DNA of 64,000 bases from Bog-473 sp963779735 (lineage in GTDB: Bacteria > Actinomycetota > Acidimicrobiia > Acidimicrobiales > RAAP-2): positions 744,001 to 808,000 of the forward strand of contig CAVZZJ010000004.1 of NCBI GenBank assembly GCA_963779735.1. The letters are read 5' to 3'. Under the pieces are notes generated by a model. The model did no database searches, was not told the DNA's origin, and saw only the letters and a program-made list of their open reading frames with translations. Below, one piece after another: positions 36,300 to 44,304 of this stretch. The stretch's first letter is position 1; every line of letters starts with the position of its first letter. Both the position numbers and the translations under genes were made by a program.

Positions 36300-37757
36300 T
36301 CACGAGCGGGCACTGGCCACCTTCTCATTGAGCTCGTTCAGCGTCGAGGCGTCGGAACGCAGGCGATCGGCCAGCTGGCGCCCGCGATCCTCCACGGTTG
36401 ACTGCGCGACCTGCGCCAGGCTCGACCACGGGTCGCGGTCGCAGTCGATGGTGGCGCGCAGCTCGTCGACCAGGTCGTTCGAGCCGGCGCCGTCGGGGGG
36501 CCCTATGTGCAGCCGGTAGGAGGAGGCGTCCTCGCTCTCGGTGTAGCAGCGGAGCGACGCCACGTTGAGCTGCTCGTCAATGAGGACCAGCGAGGCTCCC
36601 TTGAGGGGGTTTCGCTGGGGTGTGTCGACGACCCAACCGCCGGTATTGAGCACATCGACGGTCGGGGCGAGCGTCGTGGTGTCTCGAGGCTCGACGAAGG
36701 GCTTGTGGGTGTGGCCGAAGACGAACGTGATGTCACGGGGGCTGCCGATCTCGGCGCTGATCTGGGAGGCCACGGGCCCGTTGAGGTAGGTGAGGAGGCC
36801 GTCCTCGGCGTGTGGGCTCAAAAGGACGCCCGGGCGGTGACGCTCGCGGACGGCGGTCCCGACGCAGGCATGGAGCAGCCCGGCCACGGCATGGGCTTCG
36901 GCATCGGCCCGAGCACGGGACTGACCGCCCTCCTTTATGGCTCGCTCAATGGCGGCTATCTCGGCGTGCATGGCCTCGTGGCTCTGCAGGGACTCATAGA
37001 GCGACCGCGTGACCCGCATGATGTCGCCGCTGTCACCCATGGAAGACCAGAAGAAGTCGATCCAGCCCCCGTTGTCGGCCTCCAGCTGCCAGGCCTCAAT
37101 GGGTCCGGACCGGGGGGACCCGAACACCCTGTCGAGGAGCGACATCACACGGTAGAGCGGCTCAATGAAGTGGCCGTGGCTGAGGACGACGGCCCGATCT
37201 CCCGACTCGTCGACGAGGCCGAGGTTCGGGTAGCTCTGCTCGACCGTGACCGAAATCCCGTTGCTACCCCGCTTGGCGAGGATCTCGACGAATCGATCGC
37301 GCACCGGTACCCCCTCATTCGACGGGAGCAGGTGGGTGGCATGACGATCACGGGGCCTCGGAGTGGACGCGAGGTCGTCTTCGAGCATGCGGAGATAGCG
37401 GTCGTCGCTCCCACGCGTCCAGAGGTGGTGATCGTGATTTCCCGGGACGAATCGGAGATGGGACGCGACCGCGGCATCGTCGGTTCCAGGACGCAGCGCG
37501 GCGATCAATCGGGAGAACGTGCTCGCTGCGTCCTCCGGTGCGGTGAGGGCCAGCTCGAAGAGGTCCCCCAAGACGATGAGCTCGGGGGGATCCTCGCCCG
37601 GGCGGCGGAGGGATCGGAGACATTCGCACAACGACGTCAGGAGGGGCGAGGCCGCCGAGGGGTCGACGCGCTCGCCGTCGGAGGTGACGTTGGTCAACAG
37701 GCTGTTGAGCGCACCAAGATGGAGGTCGGAGATGCACACCCAGCGTATGGGGGCCAT
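36300..37757 (-). CDS. Calcineurin-like metallophosphoesterase
   Basis: 485 aa from ATG 37757 (GGAAAGGA upstream). Metal motifs: CISDLHLGALNS, LIVLGDLFELAL, FVPGNHDHHLW, VVLSHGHFIEPL and FVFGHTHKPF, the five blocks of the two-metal active site. A helical insert of roughly 100 residues (RSLYESLQSHEAMHAEIAAI onward) separates the last two blocks. No signal peptide. Substrate unknown; GNHDHH and GHTH types act on phosphodiesters or phospholipids. Confidence 0.88.
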   Translation of the reverse strand: MAPIRWVCISDLHLGALNSLLTNVTSDGERVDPSAASPLLTSLCECLRSLRRPGEDPPELIVLGDLFELALTAPEDAASTFSRLIAALRPGTDDAAVASHLRFVPGNHDHHLWTRGSDDRYLRMLEDDLASTPRPRDRHATHLLPSNEGVPVRDRFVEILAKRGSNGISVTVEQSYPNLGLVDESGDRAVVLSHGHFIEPLYRVMSLLDRVFGSPRSGPIEAWQLEADNGGWIDFFWSSMGDSGDIMRVTRSLYESLQSHEAMHAEIAAIERAIKEGGQSRARADAEAHAVAGLLHACVGTAVRERHRPGVLLSPHAEDGLLTYLNGPVASQISAEIGSPRDITFVFGHTHKPFVEPRDTTTLAPTVDVLNTGGWVVDTPQRNPLKGASLVLIDEQLNVASLRCYTESEDASSYRLHIGPPDGAGSNDLVDELRATIDCDRDPWSSLAQVAQSTVEDRGRQLADRLRSDASTLNELNEKVASARS

Positions 37758-37797
37758 GGGGATCCTTTCCGCCGAGAACGTAGCGTAACAACCTCCC

Positions 37798-37862
37798 CGG
37801 CGCGGGCGGCGCGGGCGGCGCGGGCGGCGCGGGCGACGCGGGCGGCGCGGGCGGGGCGGCGG
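37798..37862. repeat. 9-bp GC tandem repeat
   Basis: About seven copies of a GGCGCGGGC unit, with one A and one G variant, lie in the 119-bp gap between the metallophosphoesterase start and the end of the DUF3039 gene. On the minus strand it precedes the metallophosphoesterase leader. Such arrays are slippage-prone. Confidence 0.85.
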
Positions 37863-37876
37863 ATCGACGGGCAGCG

Positions 37877-38215
37877 CTAGCTCGCCGGTATCTTCCACCC
37901 CATCGACTCGGCGATCTCCTTGCAGGTGGGGCAGAGTCCGTAGCGACTGGGGTTGCGTCCCGGCACCCACTCCTTCCCGCAGAGGGCGCGCACGGCCGTG
38001 CCGGTCACGATGCCCTCCACGACGCTCGGCCCGGTGGAGACGAAGTCGCCCTCCTCGGGCGTGTAGCCCTCAAGAACGATGTGGGCCATCCGGTCGTGGT
38101 CGCCCTCGTCCAGCTCCTGCTCGGGGCGGGCCGGGGCCAACGTGGTTCCCGCCTCGTCCCCCGGGGCGAAGGATCCGCGGGGACACATGGGTCTCGGGTT
38201 CGTCGCCGTTGCCAT
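37877..38215 (-). CDS. DUF3039 protein
   Basis: 112 aa from ATG 38215. The conserved C-terminal core TAVRALCGKEWVPGRNPSRYGLCPTCKEIAESMGW has three cysteines (LCG and CPTC) suited to zinc. The N-terminal half is acidic and variable (ELDEGDHDRMAHIVLEGYTPEEGDFV). This is an actinobacteria-specific family of unknown function. It is transcribed away from lon. Confidence 0.9.
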   Translation of the reverse strand: MATATNPRPMCPRGSFAPGDEAGTTLAPARPEQELDEGDHDRMAHIVLEGYTPEEGDFVSTGPSVVEGIVTGTAVRALCGKEWVPGRNPSRYGLCPTCKEIAESMGWKIPAS

Positions 38216-38345
38216 CGGCCCAGCGTAGGCCACGACTCGGGCCCAGTCTCGGCCGGAGCGGCTCGCGGCGGGCGCTCGGGAATCAGTTCCGGACAATTAT
38301 TGTTGACCAGTCAGACAAGTAGAGAGGACCCTGAGGGGACTACAC

Positions 38346-40712
38346 ATGACGATCGAGAATGTCACACTGCCATTGCTTCCGCTGAAGTCCGGGGTTGTTC
38401 TCCCCGGGATGGTCTTCACCATGGCGCTGGAGTCCGGGGAGTCCCGGGCCGCCGTGGAGGCCGCCCAGTCGGCCGGTGGGAAACTGCTGCTCGTGCCCCA
38501 CATTGAGGGGCGTTACGCCAGCGTGGGCGTGATCGCCGAAGTGATGGAGGAAGGGGCGCTGCCCGGTGGGCTGCCGGCGGTCGCCGTCCGTGGTGACCAG
38601 CGCGCCACCATAGGAACAGGGGTGCCCGGGACGGGTGACGCCCTATGGGTCGAGGCTGAGCCGATCACCGACGCCGAGCCGTCGGAAGAGGCCGGCGAGC
38701 TGGCCCGCGAGTACCGGGCCGTTCTTGAGAACATCCTGCTCAGTCGGGGCGCCGGTCGGATCGCCAACCAGCTGCGCGACATCACGGACCCGGGCCGATT
38801 GGCCGACGTGGCCGGCTACTCGCCGGACCTGACGCTCTCCCAGAAGGTCGAGGTCCTCGAGACGCTCGACGTCGAGGACCGCTTGCGCAAGGTCCTGGGC
38901 TGGGCACGTGACACCCTGGCCGACCTGACGTTGCGCGAGCGGATCAAGACGGATGTGGAGGAGGGCATGGAGAAGACGCAGCGGGAGTTCTTGCTCCGGC
39001 GTCAGCTCGAGGCCATCCGCAAGGAGCTCGGCCAACTGGGTGAGGGCGACAGCGCCGAGCCCGATGACTACCGGTCGAAGTTGGCGGAGCGAGACCTGCC
39101 CGAGCACGTGCGCGCCGCCGTCCAGCGTGAGGTCGACAAGCTCGAGCGCACCAGCGAACAGAGTCCCGAAACGGGGTGGATCCGCACGTGGCTCGACACC
39201 GTCTTCGAGCTTCCCTGGGGTGTCGAGTCCGAGGACCGTCTTGAGGTGGCCGAAGCGGCTCGCATCCTCGATGCGGACCACGATGGGTTGGTCGACGTGA
39301 AGGAGCGGATTCTCGAGCACCTCGCCGTGCGCAAGCTCCAGTCCGAAAGAGGGCTGGTGCCGGTGGACGGGCGCGGCTCGGGCGCCATCCTGGCCCTGGT
39401 GGGCCCCCCGGGAGTGGGCAAGACGTCGCTGGGCGAGTCGGTCGCCCGCGCCCTCGGGCGCAAGTTCGTCCGGGTCGCCCTGGGCGGAGTGCGAGACGAG
39501 GCGGAGATCAGGGGCCACCGCCGCACCTATGTCGGGGCGCAGCCGGGACGTTTGGTCAGGGCCCTTCGGGAGGCGGGCACGATGAATCCCGTCATCGTGC
39601 TCGACGAGGTCGACAAGCTCGGAGCTGACTTCCGGGGGGATCCGTCATCCGCCTTGCTCGAGGTTCTCGACCCGGCGCAGAACCACACGTTCCGTGATCA
39701 CTACCTTGAGGTCGACCTCGACCTGTCGAAGGTGATGTTCATTGCCACGGCCAATGTCGTGGACACCATCCCCGGAGCGCTCCTCGACCGGATGGAAGTC
39801 ATCCGCTTGGACGGGTACACCGAGAGCGAGAAGGTGTCGATTGCCCGCCACCATCTGGTGGGACGTCAGCTCGGACGGGCGGCACTGCGCGAGGACGAGG
39901 TGGAGATCAGCGACGAGGCTCTCCGGAGCATTGTGGCCGACTACACCCGCGAAGCGGGCGTGCGTTCGCTCGAGCGTGAGCTCGGTCGGCTTCTGCGCAA
40001 GGTTGCGACCAAGCTGGCCGCAGGCGAGCGCGAGGCGCCGGTGACCGTCGACGCGCCCGATGTGCGATCGTGGCTGGGCCGGCCTCACTTCTACTTCGAG
40101 GCCGCCGAGCGAACGAGCGTTCCGGGCGTGGTGACCGGTCTGGCCGTCACCGGGGCGGGGGGCGACGTGCTCTTCGTCGAGGCGAGCGTGTCGGAGGGCC
40201 CGGACGGGCTGACCCTCACGGGACAACTCGGGGACGTGATGAAGGAGTCGGCCGAGATCGCGCTTTCCTACGTGCGCTCACACGCCGAGGAGCTCGGCAT
40301 CGACCCGAAGGTCTTCGCCGGCAAGCGCTTTCACCTGCACGTGCCGGCCGGCGCCGTTCCGAAGGATGGACCTTCGGCCGGCGTGACCATGACCACGGCT
40401 CTGGTCAGCTTGCTCCGTGATGTCCCGGTGCGCTCCACCGTGGGCATGACCGGGGAGGTCACCCTGCAGGGCCGGGTCCTCCCGATTGGCGGCGTCAAGC
40501 AGAAGGTGCTTGCCGCTCACCGGGCCGGCCTCAAGGAGGTCGTTCTCCCCGTGCGCAACGGGCCCGACCTTGAGGACGTCCCCGAAGAGGTCCGAGAGGT
40601 CATGACCTTCCATCTGGCCACCACCATCGCCGACGTCCTCACCCCGGCGTTGTCCGGGGAGGGGGCGGCGGATGGTGCGGGTGACGAGGCCCCGTTGCCG
40701 GCCGTAGCCTAA
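38346..40712 (+). CDS. lon: ATP-dependent protease Lon (LonA)
   Basis: 788 aa. LAN substrate-binding domain (LPLLPLKSGVVLPGMVF), helical linker, AAA+ module with Walker A GPPGVGKTSLGES (about residue 354), Walker B PVIVLDEVDKLG, and the protease domain with Ser677 (PKDGPSAGVTMTTAL) and Lys about 718 (IGGVKQKVLAAH). Degrades misfolded and short-lived proteins. Upstream, ACAATTATTGT (38293-38303) is an 11-bp palindrome that may be regulatory; a classical HAIR or CIRCE site is not seen. DUF2630 follows 4 bp later. Confidence 0.97.
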   Translation: MTIENVTLPLLPLKSGVVLPGMVFTMALESGESRAAVEAAQSAGGKLLLVPHIEGRYASVGVIAEVMEEGALPGGLPAVAVRGDQRATIGTGVPGTGDALWVEAEPITDAEPSEEAGELAREYRAVLENILLSRGAGRIANQLRDITDPGRLADVAGYSPDLTLSQKVEVLETLDVEDRLRKVLGWARDTLADLTLRERIKTDVEEGMEKTQREFLLRRQLEAIRKELGQLGEGDSAEPDDYRSKLAERDLPEHVRAAVQREVDKLERTSEQSPETGWIRTWLDTVFELPWGVESEDRLEVAEAARILDADHDGLVDVKERILEHLAVRKLQSERGLVPVDGRGSGAILALVGPPGVGKTSLGESVARALGRKFVRVALGGVRDEAEIRGHRRTYVGAQPGRLVRALREAGTMNPVIVLDEVDKLGADFRGDPSSALLEVLDPAQNHTFRDHYLEVDLDLSKVMFIATANVVDTIPGALLDRMEVIRLDGYTESEKVSIARHHLVGRQLGRAALREDEVEISDEALRSIVADYTREAGVRSLERELGRLLRKVATKLAAGEREAPVTVDAPDVRSWLGRPHFYFEAAERTSVPGVVTGLAVTGAGGDVLFVEASVSEGPDGLTLTGQLGDVMKESAEIALSYVRSHAEELGIDPKVFAGKRFHLHVPAGAVPKDGPSAGVTMTTALVSLLRDVPVRSTVGMTGEVTLQGRVLPIGGVKQKVLAAHRAGLKEVVLPVRNGPDLEDVPEEVREVMTFHLATTIADVLTPALSGEGAADGAGDEAPLPAVA

Positions 40713-40716
40713 GGAC

Positions 40717-40959
40717 ATGGAAGACGAGGAGATCATCGCTCAGATCAGCGCGCTGGCCGAAGATGAGCAGCGGCTCGAAGAGGCCCACGTCGGTGAGGGT
40801 CTCACCGACGTGGAACGCGCCCGGCTGCGGAGCATCGAAGTGACGCTGGACCAGCTTTGGGACACCCTCCGGCAGCGCCGAGCCCGGCGCAACGCCGGAG
40901 GCGATCCCGAAGACGTGCGGCCGCGGTCGGCCGATACGGTGGAGGGCTATCTGCAATAG
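40717..40959 (+). CDS. DUF2630 protein
   Basis: 80 aa. MEDEEIIAQISALAEDEQRLEEAHVGEGLTDVERARLRSIEVTLDQLWDTLRQRRARR is the DUF2630 helical-hairpin signature. It starts 4 bp after lon and is probably cotranscribed. Unknown function, actinobacterial. Confidence 0.9.
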   Translation: MEDEEIIAQISALAEDEQRLEEAHVGEGLTDVERARLRSIEVTLDQLWDTLRQRRARRNAGGDPEDVRPRSADTVEGYLQ

Positions 40960-40995
40960 GGCTATCCGCAGTGAGGCGGTCTGTCGTAAGGGGAG

Positions 40996-41612
40996 CTACT
41001 TCTTGGCTCTCCTGGCTTGGATCACCGGCCACCCCAGCGGGAACACGGCCACGATCGAAGCCGCCAAGCGCCACGAACGGATCCGAAGCTCCATCCGACA
41101 CCGGAGAATCCGAATAGCCCGCGGGCTTGAACACGAAGGCGATCAGGACGAGGACGAAGTTGATCCCGTGGCGGATCAGGAGAACTGGTCACGTTCCACG
41201 GAGAGGTGGCCGGTACCTTCCAGACGCCCGAACGCCTCAGACGGCAAGAAGAGCGATCACGCCCAGCGACAGGAACAGCGTGATGTAGAGGTAGCCGTGA
41301 GCCTTCAGGCCGTCCCAGGTCACCGTGCCGACGATGCCTCCGAAGTTTGAAGCTGTACCACGGCAAGAACAGATCGAGATGAAGAGGACGAACGTGCCGA
41401 TCCCGACGAGTCGATCCACGTGGCTGACCGATGCCAGATCGAACTTGGCTTGAGGTTTGGGCGACGCGGCAGGAGCCGGGGTGGGCGGCGGTCCAACGGG
41501 CGCCGGCGGCGGCCGCCGGCGCCACGCCCGATTGAGGGCTGCCGCAACTGGGGCAGTTGGCGGTGCCTGCGTCAAGTACCGTCTGGCAGTTGGGGCAGGT
41601 GATAGAAGCCAT
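40996..41612 (-). pseudogene. Zinc-ribbon/multi-TM membrane protein, multiply frameshifted
   Basis: The gene can be pieced together only by switching frames. MASITCPNCQTVLDAGTANCPSCG (zinc ribbon) is followed by a Pro/Ala linker, then VDRLVGIGTFVLFISI, LFLPWYSFKL, GGIVGTVTWDGLKAHGYLYITLFLSLGVIALLAV, FVFKPAGYS, GFSGVGWSFG and finally SIVAVFPLGWPVIQARRAKK with a stop at 40996. At least five single-base shifts are needed. All pieces match one actinobacterial family in order, so a complete gene once existed here. Either it is truly decayed or the assembly is poor at this spot. Confidence 0.75.
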
Positions 41613-41779
41613 AGCCCACCTCCATCAGTTCGTAGGGTTGTACGCAGACGGAGGATAGCGGCTCAACTGGTATTCCGCTGGGATGAACAACCGGGCGGGA
41701 CGGTGAGGGTCGCCGTGTTGCGAGGAGTGCCGTTTCAATGGCGGCGGGGTGACCCTTCGTTATCATCAAGCGCCGGTCA

Positions 41780-41852
41780 GGGGCTGTAGCTCAGTGGTTA
41801 GAGCAGGGGACTCATAATCCCTCGGTCGTGGGTTCGATCCCCACCAGCCCCA
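41780..41852 (+). tRNA. tRNA with CAT anticodon, probably tRNA-Ile2
   Basis: 73 nt. Acceptor GGGGCTG/CAGCCCC with discriminator A. D-arm GTAGCTCAGTGGTTAGAGC. Anticodon stem GGGGA/TCCCT with loop CTCATAA. T-arm GTGGGTTCGATCCCCAC. The CAT could be Met or lysidine-modified Ile2. The block AGCAGG.GACTCATAATC closely follows E. coli tRNA-Ile2, so Ile2 (read AUA after TilS modification) is favoured. It lacks the unpaired 5' base typical of initiator tRNA. Confidence 0.9.
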
Positions 41853-41927
41853 CGAACGCCCCACGAACGCCATGAACGAACGCCAGGCCCACGAACGCCG
41901 CCACGAACGCCAGGCCCACGAACGCCT
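41849..41927 (+). repeat. CACGAACGCC direct-repeat cluster at tRNA 3' end
   Basis: Six copies of a (C)CACGAACGCC unit, with short spacers such as AGGC or GC, start inside the tRNA acceptor 3' end and run to about 41927. The first copy uses the tRNA CCCCA. This looks like local slippage or duplication spreading from the tRNA end. No integrase is nearby. Confidence 0.8.
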
Positions 41928-41978
41928 TGTTGGCGTCCCGCTCTCGCCTACTGCGTCACGTGCCCAGTGGCGCGTCCG

Positions 41979-42290
41979 TCACGCCGTCTCGGGTTCGGTG
42001 GCCGCCCACGCGATTGCCCCGCCCGTCAGGTTCTCGGCCGTCCACCCCGCATCGCTGAGCGCACCCGCCGCGGTGGCCGAGCGACTGCCGGCGTGGCAGG
42101 CCACCACGATGGTGGTGTCCTGCGGCAGCTCACCCAACCGATCTGCCAGCTGCCCCAGCGGGATGTTGATCCCCAAGGGGTAGGCCCATTCGTCGACTTC
42201 GGAGGGCTCTCGCACGTCGAGGAGGAACACCTCCTCGCCCCTCGACAGCCGGGCGCGGATCTCCTCTGGTGCCACTTCTCGGTACGGCAT
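41979..42290 (-). CDS. Rhodanese-domain protein
   Basis: 103 aa. Single rhodanese: EEVFLLDVREPSEVDEWAYPLGINIPLGQL, then active-site loop VACHAGSRSATAA with Cys as sulfur carrier, and LTGGAIAW. A six-residue loop of this size typically handles sulfane sulfur. It is divergent from the PH-domain gene (42361). Confidence 0.9.
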   Translation of the reverse strand: MPYREVAPEEIRARLSRGEEVFLLDVREPSEVDEWAYPLGINIPLGQLADRLGELPQDTTIVVACHAGSRSATAAGALSDAGWTAENLTGGAIAWAATEPETA

Positions 42291-42360
42291 GGGTCCAGGT
42301 TAATGGCGTCGGGCTCCGATCGGCATGGATTATCCGGGACTCGCAACTACTCTCGGGGGC

Positions 42361-43197
42361 ATGCCGTTGCCCCGGAAGTTCCTCAACGAGGACGAGGAGC
42401 TTCTGGTCGAGCTCCGCCCCCACTGGGTCTTCTTCGCCATTCCGCTACTCGTCGCCTTCGTCGCCGCAGCGGGGGTCATCGCCCTGCTCGCCGCCGTCTC
42501 CATGCCCCACTGGGCGGCCGACGCACTGCTGATCCTGGCCGCCATCCCCGTCGCCTGGTGTCTCGGGCGGCTCCTCCGCTGGCGGTGCTACACCCTGGCG
42601 CTGACGACGACCCGCATCGTGGTGTGCCGGGGTGTGATCAGCAGGGAGATCGTGCAGGTCCGGCTGCAGCGGATCACCGAGATCAGCCTGTCCCAGAAGT
42701 TTTGGGAGCGGATGCTGTCGACCGGCCGGCTGATCGTCGACGTTCAGGGTGAGGACGATGCGGTGGTCCTCGAGTTCGTCCGCAAGCCGGCCATCGTCCA
42801 GCGAGTGATCAACGGCAAGATCAACGAGCTGACGACCGGCGCACAGGCGGAGGAGATACCCGACGAGCTGCGCGACATCGACTCGCGGGTGAAGGGGTCC
42901 GGTGCACAAAGGAGGCAGGTCGACGACACGCCGCCCTTCGGCGTGCCTGCCGTCCCAGGCACGGGGCCCCCGAACGCCGCCCCGGCCCCGCGGGCTCCCC
43001 TCCCGACGACAGCCCCCCCTCCGACGGCCGCGACTCCGGCGGCCGCGACTCCGGCGGCCGCGACTGCCCCCATCGGCGGTGCCGGACCGGGGGAGATCCG
43101 CATCCGGCTCATAGAGCTGGACGACCTGCGCCAGAGGGGGATCATCTCCGAGCAGGAGTTCGCCGCCAAGAAGGCGGAGCTGCTGAGCCGCATTTAG
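42361..43197 (+). CDS. Bacterial PH-domain membrane protein with SHOCT tail
   Basis: 278 aa from ATG 42361 (MPLPRKFLNEDEELLVELRPHW; an in-frame ATG at 42325 is possible). Two TM helices (VFFAIPLLVAFVAAAGVIAL and ALLILAAIPVAWCLG) are followed by a bPH2 domain (RIVVCRGVISREIVQVRLQRITEISLSQKFWERMLSTGRLIV), a Pro/Ala linker with an ATPAA repeat, and a C-terminal SHOCT helix pair (IELDDLRQRGIISEQEFAAKKAELL). SHOCT segments mediate oligomerisation in other proteins. Function at the membrane unknown. Confidence 0.87.
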   Translation: MPLPRKFLNEDEELLVELRPHWVFFAIPLLVAFVAAAGVIALLAAVSMPHWAADALLILAAIPVAWCLGRLLRWRCYTLALTTTRIVVCRGVISREIVQVRLQRITEISLSQKFWERMLSTGRLIVDVQGEDDAVVLEFVRKPAIVQRVINGKINELTTGAQAEEIPDELRDIDSRVKGSGAQRRQVDDTPPFGVPAVPGTGPPNAAPAPRAPLPTTAPPPTAATPAAATPAAATAPIGGAGPGEIRIRLIELDDLRQRGIISEQEFAAKKAELLSRI

Positions 43198-43228
43198 GCT
43201 TCCGGACGTTCGCCGGGCGGCGACTACC

Positions 43229-43462
43229 GTGGTGCGGGTGGGCGAGCCTCGATACAGGTGCGACGGCTGCGGCAACCTGACCCGTTTCGATGTGACCACG
43301 TCGGAGACGACCAGGTCGTTCTATCACTACACCGTCGGGGGCGATCTCAGCGTGGAGGAGACGTCGGTGCTCTCACGCCACGTCGACGAGGTCGTGTGTC
43401 GCTGGTGTGGGAACGGGCGCAGTGTCGTAGAGGTCAGCGAGGGCGAGTCTCTGGCCCCGTGA
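43229..43462 (+). CDS. Small zinc-binding protein
   Basis: 77 aa from GTG 43229. RYRCDGCGNLTRFDVTTSETTRSFYHYTVGG and the later VVCRWCGNG supply two CxxC pairs, a zinc-ribbon pattern. It overlaps the next gene by GTGA, so the two are cotranslated. Conserved actinobacterial style but no assigned function. Confidence 0.7.
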   Translation: MVRVGEPRYRCDGCGNLTRFDVTTSETTRSFYHYTVGGDLSVEETSVLSRHVDEVVCRWCGNGRSVVEVSEGESLAP

Positions 43463-43935
43463 CCGACCCCACGTCGGCCGAGTTCCTGGCCCGGCTGCGA
43501 CCCATCCCCACCTATCGGGATCATCCGGCGACCTCGCCGGTCGATGTGGAGGGTGTCGATCCATCCGGGGCTCCGGTGCGCATTGAGGTTTTGGGGTCGG
43601 CCGAGCCGGTTCTCCTCCTCTTCCTCTCGGCGGCTTGCCTCGGCTGCCGCGACCTGTGGGATGGCACGGCGGAGCTGCACCGTTCGCTGCCGGTGGGGGT
43701 GAGGATCGTGCTGGTCACCAGGGGCGCCGAGGAGGAGGACGCCGGGGCGATCGCCGGGCTGGCACCGGCGGGCTGTGCCACCGTGATGAGCTCGCAGGCC
43801 TATCGCGACTACCGCGTCGGCGGGCCGCCCTTCCTGGCCGTCGCCTGGGGGGACGAGGTGCGGACCGAGGGGGTGGCCTGGGGAATTGCCGAGACGGTGC
43901 GCGCCACCCGCCGCGCCCTTGGCGAGGACCCGTGA
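43459..43935 (+). CDS. Thioredoxin-like protein
   Basis: 158 aa from GTG 43459. EPVLLLFLSAACLGCRDLWDG has a CxxC (CLGC) at the expected position for a thioredoxin fold, followed by IVLVTRGAEEEDAGAI and VGGPPFLAVAWGDEVRTEG, where the GGPP acts as the usual cis-Pro loop. No signal peptide. Coupled to the small zinc protein upstream. May be a reductase for a partner in this run, or a redox sensor. Confidence 0.7.
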   Translation: MTDPTSAEFLARLRPIPTYRDHPATSPVDVEGVDPSGAPVRIEVLGSAEPVLLLFLSAACLGCRDLWDGTAELHRSLPVGVRIVLVTRGAEEEDAGAIAGLAPAGCATVMSSQAYRDYRVGGPPFLAVAWGDEVRTEGVAWGIAETVRATRRALGEDP

Positions 43936-44026
43936 CGGTGGTGGCCCGGCCCCCGGGCCCGTGTGTCACGGGCCCGTGTGTCACACCCTCCTGCGACGCT
44001 GGTGCTGAAGAAGGAGGATCACAACC

Positions 44027-44257
44027 ATGCCCGATCTGCAGATTGTCAACCCGGACGCGAGCGGACCGCTCACCATCGACTGCGACTGCTGCGAGCTGCA
44101 GGGGTCAGCTGCCTGCGACGACTGCGTGGTCACCTTCCTGTTGGGGCGCGAGCCGGACGACGCCGTGGTCATCGATGCCGATGAGGCCCGGGCCATGCGG
44201 ATGCTCGAGCGCGCCGGTCTCGTCCCGTCTCTGCGGTTCAGCAACGGGAGCCGCTGA
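44027..44257 (+). CDS. Cys-rich small conserved protein
   Basis: 76 aa from ATG 44027 with AAGGAGGA upstream. LTIDCDCCELQGSAACDDCVVTFLLG has CxCC and CxxC spacing that could hold a metal or a [2Fe-2S] cluster. The C-terminus AMRMLERAGLVPSLRF is helical. Widely conserved, uncharacterised actinobacterial family. Followed by a 12-bp-stem hairpin. Confidence 0.7.
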   Translation: MPDLQIVNPDASGPLTIDCDCCELQGSAACDDCVVTFLLGREPDDAVVIDADEARAMRMLERAGLVPSLRFSNGSR

Positions 44258-44271
44258 CCCACCGCTCCCTC

Positions 44272-44304
44272 ATGGCGCCCACCCCCGGCAAAGGTGGGCG
44301 CCAT
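44272..44304 (+). promoter_or_regulatory. Hairpin covering the start of the glycosyltransferase gene
   Basis: ATGGCGCCCACC (44272-44283) and GGTGGGCGCCAT (44293-44304) are perfect 12-bp arms with a 9-base loop. The 3' arm contains the ribosome-binding region and the first two bases of ATG 44303. It may sequester the start codon in the RNA or terminate the upstream gene. No U-tract follows, which weakens the terminator reading. Confidence 0.6.

Noticed and set aside
37798..37862. A CRISPR-like array.
   Set aside because: The unit is 9 bp without spacers; no cas genes in the window.
36507..37880. A 457-codon plus-strand frame opposite the metallophosphoesterase.
   Set aside because: The minus strand carries all five metallophosphoesterase motifs; the plus frame has low-quality composition and no family.
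41849..41927. Repeats beside the tRNA as a phage or integron attachment site.
   Set aside because: No integrase, no cargo, and units are only 10-12 bp with variable spacers. More like slippage.
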